Of a stretch of DNA of 64,000 nucleotides, positions 56,040 through 64,000 are shown piece after piece (within the stretch, counting starts at the first letter, position 1; every line of letters starts with the position of its first letter). The position numbers and the translations under genes were made by a program. The notes beneath the pieces were generated by a model. That model saw nothing but the letters and a program-made list of their open reading frames with translations. It was not told the DNA's origin and did no database searches. This DNA comes from Heligmosomoides polygyrus polygyrus (taxonomy: Eukaryota > Nematoda > Chromadorea > Rhabditida > Heligmosomidae), in NCBI GenBank assembly GCA_947396885.1, contig OX377202.1:18414001-18478000 (forward strand). Direction: 5' to 3'.

Positions 56040-57955
56040 TTAGGTTGGCCCATAAGTCCTTGTCGTTTTTCTTCAACGATTCACTGCAGATTTCGCCGGC
56101 GGTCTCTTGCATAGCGCTGCATAGCTTTCGAAAGAGAATGATTTGCTCTATCAGAACTTGATTTGATTGTTTTGTTTTCTTGTTATAAATTTTGTCAATT
56201 TTTAGGTCGTTGAAGTGGAAAGTGAAAAAGTGAAAAAGTGGCCATCTGCGCACTTGTTTTCTCCGCTTAGGTTTGTAATTTTTTGCGCAGTTTTTATAGC
56301 ACTTGGAAGACAATGTTCTGTACTACAAGAATATGTGTTAGTGCTATTTGATCATTTGTCCTTTATTGATTTTTAGGTCATCAAATTGGGAATTCCGAAG
56401 AAGGAGGGTTATTTTTGTCGATAGCTCCTGCTCTGTGGTTGGATATTTTTGGGTTGGTGTTATAGGTCGTTCGAAAGAAAATGTCTTGCCCTATAAGAAA
56501 ATGTGTCGCGTTTATTGAATTCTCTTGAATATCAACAAAGTATCTGGAAAGCGGCCTAGAGGACGCCCGAAGCAGCGTTGGTCCGATACGTTACACACGG
56601 ACATGAAAGTAGCTGGAGTCCACCCTGATCAAGCGCAGGATCGGGAAAGGCGGCGTCGTAACACCAGAAGAGCGGACCCCGCGACGATGCGGGACAAACG
56701 CTGAAGAAGAAGAAGAAGAAAGAAAATCAACAAAATGCTAAAAAGAGAAAAATCGTCTTCACCAACAACTCCTTCTCCTTATTCAGTCTGTATTGCTCCG
56801 TATTATATGACGATTGATATGAAACTCGAAATGCATCTGTTGCTCTAATACAGCATATAATTTCTTTTTCGGACATTTAAATTTTTGCTAATTTTCAGGT
56901 CATCAAAATGGAGTGCCAAGTCGACAAGGATGAACACTTCCGGCACCTTCTTCTCCTTGCTTTCCACCAGGGTCCTAGTGCGGCTAAGGCACTGGAACAC
57001 TGGTTGACCGTACAAACACTATTTTCCATCGCCAGTTACAATTCTGTGCAAAAATCGTTGAATATGTCCGTGTGATGAATGAACATTAGGAACCAGCGAG
57101 TGACGATAGCTGCCGGCCTGCTTGTCCGTCATCATTAATCACACGGACATATTCAACGATTTTTGCATAGAGTTGTAACTGGCGATGAAAAATAGTGCTT
57201 GTACGGTAAACCAGGGTTCTAGTGTCTTAGCCGCATAAGAACTCTGGTTGAAAGTAAAGAGAAGAAGGTGCCAAAAGTGCTCATCCTTGTAGACCTGGCA
57301 CTGCTCCATTTTGATGACCTGAAAATTAGCAAAAATTTAAATGACTGAAAAACAAATCATACGCTGTGTAGAGCAAGACACCCACTTTCAAGTATCATGT
57401 AAAACGAGCAATACAGACTTAATAAGGAGAAGGAGTTGTTGGTGAGGACGATTTTTCTCTTTTTGGCATTTTGTTGACATTCAGGAGAGATCAATAAACG
57501 CGAGACGCATTCTTATATTGAAAGACATTCCCTTTCGAATGACATATAACACTAACCCAAAAATATCCAACCACAGAGCAGGAGCTATCGGCAAAAATAA
57601 CCTCCTCCTTCGGACGTCCCGATTTGATGGCCTAAAAATCAATAAATGACAAGTGAGAAAACAGGACCAACAAATATTCCTGTAGTACAGAGCATTGACT
57701 TCCAAATGCTTTAAAAAGCATAGCAAAAAATTACAAACCTAAGCGGAGAGAACAAGCGCAAATGGCTACTTTTTCACTTTTTCACTTTTCACTTCAACGA
57801 CCTAAAAATTGACAAAATTCATGATGAGAAAAGAAATGCACATATACATGTTCTGAAAGAGCAAATCATTCTCTTTCGAAAGCTATGCAACACTATGCCA
57901 GCGAAATCTGCAGTGAATCGTTGAAAAAACGGCGAAGACTTATGGGACAGCCTAA
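56040..57955. mobile_element. 1.9-kb foldback element built from an inverted duplication of a mariner 5' end
   Basis: Ends are TTAGGTTGGCCCATAAGTCC and an imperfect inverted copy (ending ATGGGACAGCCTAA). Each arm is about 0.9 kb and the loop (about 57080-57128) is only around 50 bp. The left arm contains ATGGAGTGCCAAGTCGAC, opening a frame that reads F-R-H-L-L-L-L-A-F-H-Q-G-P-S-A-A, similar to the N-terminus of mariner transposases. The right arm carries the same segment inverted. There is no complete transposase. Confidence 0.8.
56540..56725 (+). pseudogene. 5'-truncated RTE-type LINE insertion in the left arm of the foldback
   Basis: Encodes P-R-G-R-P-K-Q-R-W-S-D-T-L-H-T-D, ending P-A-T-M-R-D-K-R stop, then a (GAA)n tail. 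Target-site duplication ATCAACAAA at 56531-56539 and 56726-56734. The right arm of the palindrome lacks the insert. Confidence 0.88.
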
Positions 57956-58450
57956 TATTTCTTCGTAAAATCTTTTCTTTCTATTTAAGTAGTACAATTG
58001 GTCATGATTCATTCTTGGCAACACATAGCTACTTTTTGAAGAAAAAAATGTTCGCTCGTTTTTTATGATGGAAATGAATCAGAAGTTGCTGGTGTTACTG
58101 CAGAGGCGTCCTATCGCAGAATGCAGGCAAAATGAATCTCCTTCTTCGTCTTCTTCTTATTCAAGACAGCAGTTCAGCGGGATTCTTTTTGTCATCTCAA
58201 ACCTTAGGCTAAATTAATCCGTCAATTCAAAGCTGTCTAGCTCTATATTGAAGCATCCTCTTTTCAAAGTTTAGTGCTGATTTTTTACAAACTCCTTCTA
58301 ACATCTCCCCGTTGATTTAATTCCATCGTAGCGTTTTCAAGACTCAAAGTATAAAGCTCTATTTCAGGGAAATCGAGCTTTTAAAGTTTCAGAAAAAAGG
58401 CTTCCTAAATTCTCTACTTTTTACAAGGCGACTTGTATGCTTTCCAACTA
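57956..58450. other. no recognisable feature
   Basis: AT-rich spacer without recognisable elements. Confidence 0.5.
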
Positions 58451-59714
58451 CAGGATGGCTCATAATTATTTGCGCGTAGTTTATTGCTAATAACTTCAAC
58501 AAAAAGCATTAGTTATACAATCTGATACAACTTCTATATAGAGCAATGCCTAACAATCATTCACTCGAGGAGACGTTCGAAATGAGCTCCTTTTGCAGCA
58601 ATACAGGTCTTCAGTCTCTTCTACACCGATATCACTGTGGACCGCATGAAGGTAACATCGATATCGTCCCACGCCTTCTGAAGTGAAGCTTTAAGAGTGT
58701 CCAAACCTTGGTGACTCTTCCAGAAGACCTTCTGCTGCAGGTAGCGTCACGCAGCGAAACCCATCGGATTCAGATCAGGCGAGTTAGGTGGCCAGAATCC
58801 CTTCGTCCAGTACCCAGGGAAGTGACTCTCGCAGAATGCTAGTGTGAATCTCGCAGAATGAGCAGGTGCCCAGTCCTGTTGGAGCGCGCATTGACCACTG
58901 ACAAAATTTTCAGCAACCCATGTGAGAAGAGCATCGCGCAGGATCTTTTCTTGGTAGACTTTAGCGTTGATCTTCACTGAACGGTCGACGAAAACCAGAG
59001 GTTTCTTCTTGCCCAGGGTAATGTCGGCCCATACCATTACAGATTTCGGAAATAGAGTCCTGTTAAGAACACGACGTTGAGAAGACCTGTTTCTGGATGG
59101 AGGCAGCAACTGACGCTGATTCTGTGAGCCGTGTGCCACTTCAATGGTAAAAATCTTCTCGTCCGTCCAGATGACATTCGACAAGTGGCCCTGCTGGGTC
59201 TCCTTTAGCAACAACTTGAAATTTTGCAATCTAATCTGCATGGCAGCTCCCGTCAGGGCTTGTCCGCGATAAAGACGATGACTGCGAAGCCCAAGATCCT
59301 GCTTGACGATCTTCTGTATTGTTCTGCGGAAAACCCCAAGGGCTACGGCCATCCGATTCAGGCTAACTCCATTGTTCCAGTCGATTCTCTTTTTGATGAC
59401 CTTTCGAAGGCGGAGAGTGTTCGCAGTACGTGGTCTGCCAGATCTCTTCCTCGGTTCGACCGTTCCTTCCTTTCTGTACTGTTTCACACTGTGCTGGACT
59501 GTTCTGGCAGAAATTTGAAGTCATTGAGCGATCTCTGCTGCAGAATGTTATTTATCGGCGAGATGAGCGATGGTGGAACGATTTGGTGAAGCTTTCATTG
59601 TCGAGGGTATTGAGTATATCACCTTGTTTGGATTTTGCACATACTTCCCCCATTCTAGAAAATTCCTATACAGTAGCGGTTTGAATTTCGCGCAAATAAT
59701 TAGGAGCCACCCTA
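58451..59714 (-). mobile_element. maT-type (DD37D) Tc1/mariner transposon, dead
   Basis: Terminal inverted repeats CAGGATGGCTCATAATTATT (left) and TAGGGTGGCTCCTAATTATT (right, read inward) are flanked by TA. The length of 1,264 bp is typical. It carries a transposase pseudogene on the minus strand. Confidence 0.88.
58561..59598 (-). pseudogene. maT (DD37D-type) transposase pseudogene
   Basis: A 246-codon open block (59487-58747) holds most of the protein: helix-turn-helix with G-R-P-R-T, first Asp in V-I-W-T-D-E-K-I-F, second Asp in Q-Q-D-W-A-P-A-H-S-A, then W-P-P-N-S-P-D-L-N-P-M. The residue after this Met is Gly where the third catalytic Asp is expected, 37 residues after the second Asp, and a stop follows three codons later. 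Two in-frame stops break the first 30 codons. The C-terminus resumes past the stop with K-A-W-D-D-I and ends near 58561. Confidence 0.88.
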
Positions 59715-60336
59715 TATATGGGAGTATCACCAAAAGTTGCTATCAAGCCGTGTAGTAAAATACCTAAATAAGTACGGGAACATTCCAAGCACTGATACGA
59801 CGGCAATTTTCGATTCGACATAATAATATTTGACCGAATGGTCTACATTTCTGAATTCCTTCATGCTCTGAAGAAGGCGGAAGCGACATGAGGCAAGGCG
59901 TAAATCAACGACGTGTTGAGCATAACAAAGATAGCAATCTCAGACAGAAGAAGGTCTCAAACAACAACTTTGCTACATATGTTCCTGAAATATCCTCTCC
60001 GATTTTTTTTTGAATTCCACGACCTACTATCGAGCTTAAAGCGCCAGTATTGAGCTCGTGAAAGAAGGCACAGTGAGTTCTCAATTTGTAAATCAGAAAA
60101 GAAGCCCAAACAATAGAGGATTTTTAGAAACCTCCAAATGATACTCAGCCACTTCTTAGAAATAAGCTTACGTCTGCCCTTTAAAAAGTATTCAACCTTT
60201 TGCATAGAATTTTCAAAACCCTAATATTGTAGGCAGTAGAAGATAGAATAGCAAAACTCGCCATTATTTTTGGAGCAATCTAATAATTGCCTATAACCCT
60301 AATAACATAGAACTATTAAGACTCCTGGAGAAATGT
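59715..60336. other. no recognisable feature
   Basis: AT-rich; an 82-codon minus frame at 59957-60205 is not recognisable. Confidence 0.4.
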
Positions 60337-60640
60337 ATCGGGCGCGTGTAGCGCAGTAGGAGGAGGCGTCGGCTGGCATGCGCACCCGTTACCAGTGTCC
60401 CTGGTTCGGATTTCCCGGCCAGGCCAAAACAAGCCTTCCATCCGTCCGGAAATGAATTGGTACCAGACTTGTCTGAGAAGGATAAAGTGCTGACTCGTTC
60501 ATCGGCAGGCCACTGCAATTCATTGTATGTCCATATACGCATTCAAATCGCCTTCACGATATCCCGTAGAAGTAGAATGCGTGGCGCACCCTAGATGGGA
60601 TGAGTAACTCCGCCCTTTATCCTTTGCCCTTTATTTTTTT
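60337..60640 (+). repeat. tRNA-derived SINE (family A)
   Basis: Box A TAGCGCAGTAGG at 60349-60360 and B-like box GGTTCGGATTTCC at 60403-60415, a spacing compatible with an internal Pol III promoter. Ends in CCTTTATCCTTTGCCCTTTA. Confidence 0.87.
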
Positions 60641-60747
60641 ATTGTTCAGACAGGTTTCGAGTTGTAAGGAAACTCCCAAAAAATGAGTGAATGCCTTGAA
60701 AAACATGAGCATTGCACGGATAACGAGTATTCGTTGAGCATGACCCA

Positions 60748-60950
60748 TTTGGCAAAATTACGCTGCCTAATTGTTATGTTTTCGAGACCAATTGGAAGAT
60801 GTATGCTCGGTCGGAATTAGAAATTCGAGCAACGAAAACAATCCACCAAAATATAATGAGTGAAATGGGTATCGATCGCTTACATGTGTCACTTAACTTT
60901 GCGGAACAAGCGGAATATATAATGGTGACTCAAGTATTCTGGGTCATGGA
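60748..60950 (+). repeat. dispersed duplication, copy 1 (second copy at 63836-63995)
   Basis: Shared blocks include TACGCTGCCTAATT, GAAGATGTATG, ATGGGTATCGATCGCTT and GTCACTTAACTTT in the same order. Identity unknown. The second copy is shorter through small deletions. Confidence 0.7.
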
Positions 60951-61269
60951 ACCGCATGAGCTAGAACCAAAGCGCGAATAGCAGCTTGTTGTGGACATAG
61001 AAAGCGGACGCAGATTGATGAACCAACTTGAGATGAAGTGATGAGCTAGGCTCAAAAATATTGGCATATGACACTGCCGAAATGCTTGATACAGAGAAGT
61101 ACTTCAGAATGTTGAAGAAGGGGGCAGCGTAGTAGCTTTGCTGACGTTCCCAAGTTCGAATCCTGTTCTTGACGTACTGGAACTCGACCTTGTATTTAGT
61201 TTAACAAAGTTCTACATCAGTGAGCTGCACCATCTTTTGTTTCTAGGAAAGGTAGGCTTCCTAAAATAC

Positions 61270-61560
61270 TCACAAAGAAAGCCTCCTAAATTGCGGTGAG
61301 CTTTTGTGATGAAATTTTTACAGGATGAAGGGTCGCCTATGAGGAGTCTAAAACCATAGTTAATTTTTTCGAAACGCTCTTCTGTAGTCGAAGAAAGGCG
61401 TGTGAAAACGTGGGCGCGGAGTTCATCACGCCCTGCTGCCACCCCACCGAATGAGGTCGGTTGGCGCAATGGATCGCGATCGAGGCTCTCGGGAGCCCTA
61501 CGTGGGTTTTATGGTTCGGTCCCCAGTTTCGCCAAATTTTTGAACACACTGGGTCGTTAT
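61270..61560 (+). repeat. inverted-repeat pair, left copy, with tRNA-like promoter boxes
   Basis: Contains TGGCGCAATGGA (61462-61473) and GGTTCGGTCCCC (61513-61524), spaced like A and B boxes. The upstream 190 bp, including TTTTTACAGGATG and AACTATGGTTTTAGACTCC (complement strand), matches the right copy in inverse orientation. Possibly a third tRNA-related repeat family. Confidence 0.55.
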
Positions 61561-61636
61561 TATGTGCGGGCGCGATAACTGGAGTCAATTTGTCAAAAAG
61601 GACAGAATTCTGAGATGTGTTAAGCATTTACCGATA

Positions 61637-61920
61637 AAGGATAAAAGGATAAACGACGGCGTTACTCAATCCCTTTTGGGATGCGTCACACATTCTACTT
61701 CTACGGGATGTCGTGGAGGCGATTTCAATGCGTATGTGGCCATACAATGACCAATCGATGAGCATGTCAGCGCTCTATCCTTCCCAGACAAGTCTGGTAT
61801 CAATTCACCGGCCCCGGAGGGATAGGGGGCTTGGTTGGCCTGGGCGGAAAATCCGAACCAGGAACCTAGTATCGGAGTCACGCGACAGCCGGCGCCTCCT
61901 TCCACTGCGCTACACGCGCC
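61637..61920 (-). repeat. tRNA-derived SINE (family A) with TSD
   Basis: 12-bp direct repeats CATTTACCGATA at 61625-61636 and 61921-61932. Missing about 20 bp in the TGGCCAGCC region relative to other copies. Confidence 0.88.
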
Positions 61921-62124
61921 CATTTACCGATATCAAACCAAATGCATAACCTATCCCGCTAAGTGTATGTGTTTGTGTGCATTACGGTATGGTTGATGAA
62001 ATGATATATCATCCGCGAATACGATCCATTGAAAGGTAACGCAAATGAAAGCACAAAAGGGCTGCTTTTAATTATTGGAAGCATTAAACGTGTACAAATT
62101 GACCCCTGTTTACGCAAGCACATA

Positions 62125-62428
62125 ACAATAACGACCAGATGTGTGAAAAAACTATGGCGACACGGGGGCCGAACCATAAAACACACTCGGTGCGCCCGTA
62201 AGGCTACATCGCTATACACTGTGCCAACCGACCACATTCGGTGAATGGCAGCGGGGCACGATGAACTCCGCGCTCACGTTTTCGCACACTCTTATTTTTC
62301 AACAGAAGAGCATTCCCAAAAAATTAACTACGGTTTTGGACTCACCACACGGAACCCTACATCCTGTAAAAATTGTTTCGCTATAGCTCACTGCAAGTTG
62401 GGCGGCTCTCCTTGTCAGAAACGATAGT
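62125..62428 (-). repeat. inverted-repeat pair, right copy
   Basis: The inverse of 61270-61560: B-like box complement at 62164-62175 and A-like box complement at 62215-62226, then the shared body through TACATCCTGTAAAAATTG. About 75-80% similar by eye. Confidence 0.55.
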
Positions 62429-62455
62429 TTGGCATTTGTTTTTCGTGTCGCTCAT

Positions 62456-62960
62456 TCAAAAGCGTCGAAGAAGTTGTAAAGAAGACGAAGAACGTCCCAC
62501 TCCGTGTCTATTTATTCGACTCCACTGATCTTCCTGCACTAACATACGCCTCAGAGACCTGGGCCATAGGAAACCGGGATGAACACAAGAGGACATGATT
62601 CGTGCAAGTAGGAGAAGACCTCCGCAGTTCTGAGCTTTGTCGACGTTCGAAGATCAGAGGTGCAGTCGAGTGGACAAAGTCATCGAAAATTAGAGGGGTC
62701 GGCCACGTAATGCGCTTCGCAGACGCCCGCTGGACGAGGGCGGTCGCCGACGGGATTCCGCGGGATGTCAAGAAAACACTAACCAGCCCAGCAGCGCGTT
62801 AGTCAGACTTCTTCGTGAAAACTCTGAATGAACGATATGACGCTCTTCGTATCCTTCGAGCGAGGAGAAACAATTGGAGCGCTTTGGCACGAGGCAAGGA
62901 ATGGAGGCGCTGCTGGCGCTCACTCGAGCAACTCGATGACCAACGGGATGGCAGGTGATG
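62456..62960 (+). pseudogene. RTE-type LINE C-terminal fragment, second copy
   Basis: Encodes L-P-A-L-T-Y-A-S-E-T-W-A, then R-R-S-K-I-R-G, G-H-V-M-R-F-A-D-A-R-W-T-R-A-V, I-P-R-D-V-K-K and S-D-F-F-V-K-T-L-N-E-R-Y-D-A-L. Stops replace residues at about 62596 and 62801. Longer on its left side than the copy at 1-325 and lacking that copy's four-base insertion. Confidence 0.78.
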
Positions 62961-63099
62961 GAGGTGAATTTTTCGGTGCTTCTCGGGTTTTCGCCCGACC
63001 GGTTTGGTTCCCTTCCCACTTGACCTTGGATTCCGCGCTCCAGCGACAATATGCAATTAGGTCGTGTTAATAGCTTTCAATGCTGGCGACAAGCTTTTG

Positions 63100-63195
63100 G
63101 AGAAGTGATAAGTGACAGCGCTAATCAGCCACCATCTGGGACACGCCATGCATTCTACTTCCAGAGATGCCGTTCAAGTTGCTTGGATTTGCGTT
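63100..63195 (-). repeat. tRNA-derived SINE (family A), tail fragment
   Basis: GATAAGTGACAGCGCTAATCAG followed by the CGCCATGCATTCTACTTCC block; the head half is missing. Confidence 0.55.
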
Positions 63196-63380
63196 ATTAC
63201 CACGTCTGATGACGTGCGTCTTATGATGATCTAGAATGAGTTAGCTATTCGATTCTTCTTAAATAGCACAGGTGAAGCGGGAAACTCCAACGCGATCTTC
63301 AAAGGTTCATTGAACAGTGTCCACTGTCACGCTACAACTACTTTGTAGAAGTCTTCATTTCATTATAAGCAATATGAATA

Positions 63381-63663
63381 CGGGATAAAGTACGGCGTCA
63401 GTCAGCCACTGCCTGAGATGCATCACGCATTCCACTTCTAGAGATGACGTGAAACTTATTTAAATGAGAATCTCGCCTATACAATGACCTATGATGCTAA
63501 GCCAACGGGCAAATAGGTGCTTTGTATTTTACAGACATCTCCAGTACTAATTCACTGATCACAGAGGGTTGGAAGGCTTTGCTGCCCTGGGCGCGAAATT
63601 CGAACCAGATATTTGGAATTAGGTGCACGCGAGGGCCGATCTAGTACGACTGCGCCACCACGG
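63381..63663 (-). repeat. tRNA-derived SINE (family A), diverged
   Basis: GGGATAAAGTACGGCGTCAG at the tail side, then a colinear match to the consensus through GGTTGGAAGGCTT to a damaged head at about 63655. Confidence 0.65.
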
Positions 63664-63747
63664 GCTCCCAATCCTATTAGCAGGTAGCAATCTAGCTGAC
63701 CCCTGGCCTTCGGCAGTCGTGCGAAATGACAACGAATTCCTCATTAT

Positions 63748-63824
63748 TTGTGCTATTCGAACCAGGAACCTGGTGTCGGGTGCATGCAACAGCCGGTGCC
63801 TCGTCCGATTGCGCTACATGCGCC
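63748..63824 (-). repeat. tRNA-derived SINE (family A), head fragment
   Basis: TTCGAACCAGGAACCTGGT to GCGCTACATGCGCCC matches only the tRNA-like head. It may be a separate insertion truncated at its tail side. Confidence 0.65.
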
Positions 63825-63835
63825 CGTTATTTAGC

Positions 63836-63995
63836 AAAGCTACGCTGCCTAATTCTTTTGTTTTTGAGACCGATTAGAAGATGTATGGTCTGGAGGAATT
63901 AGAAACGAAAAGAGTTCACCAAAATATGGGTATCGATCGCTTGTCACTTAACTTTAACGAGCGGAGAATATGATGTAGTAGTAAGTATTCCGGAT
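63836..63995 (+). repeat. dispersed duplication, copy 2
   Basis: Second copy of the sequence at 60748-60950, with internal deletions; runs close to the window edge. Confidence 0.7.
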
Positions 63996-64000
63996 CCACA

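Noticed and set aside
61110..61190. B-box-like AAGTTCGAATCCTG sequence
   Set aside because: No foldable cloverleaf and no A box at suitable spacing.

Overview
This is a stretch of eukaryotic, non-coding-rich chromosome, most likely from a nematode of the strongylid/hookworm kind. Four pieces of evidence point that way: one spliced gene with large, transposon-filled introns; AT-rich intergenic DNA; a mixture of decayed mariner/maT, RTE-type LINE, CR1-like LINE and Penelope-like (PLE) elements; and dozens of tRNA-derived SINEs. The species assignment is inference. No bacterial-type operons, rRNA or CRISPR are present.

Layout. 1-15 kb: a mosaic of dead transposons (RTE LINE 3' end, mariner, tRNA-SINEs, three PLE remnants each ending in a hammerhead-ribozyme motif, and three copies of a long-terminal-inverted-repeat element). 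15.18-21.28 kb, minus strand: the one convincing protein gene, a four-exon, 206-aa Rho/Cdc42-like protein. It keeps the guanine-binding motif and a C-terminal CAAX box but has lost the phosphate-binding loops. Its introns carry SINEs, a hairpin MITE and a full-length dead mariner. 21.495-44.220 kb: a 22.7-kb tandem array of about 137 units (166 bp each). Every unit holds one tRNA-Thr(UGU)-like gene with internal A and B boxes and a T4 terminator. The array begins about 0.2 kb from the GTPase start codon and is transcribed divergently from it. 44.2-64 kb: more transposon mosaic, including nested SINEs, a 1.9-kb foldback mariner derivative, a 1.2-kb palindrome, a dead maT (DD37D-type) transposon and RTE LINE tails.

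The outstanding feature is the tRNA-Thr array. Units differ by rare single-base variants, and shared variants recur at exact multiples of 166 bp (4, 6, 7, 9 and 16 units). This shows repeated block duplication by unequal exchange. The edges of the array are more diverged than the interior. One unit has changed its anticodon from TGT to TTT. Whether the units make tRNA, form a TFIIIC-bound chromatin domain, or are simply a satellite cannot be decided from sequence alone.

Target-site duplications, nested insertions and one preserved empty site allow a relative history of insertions to be read in several places.
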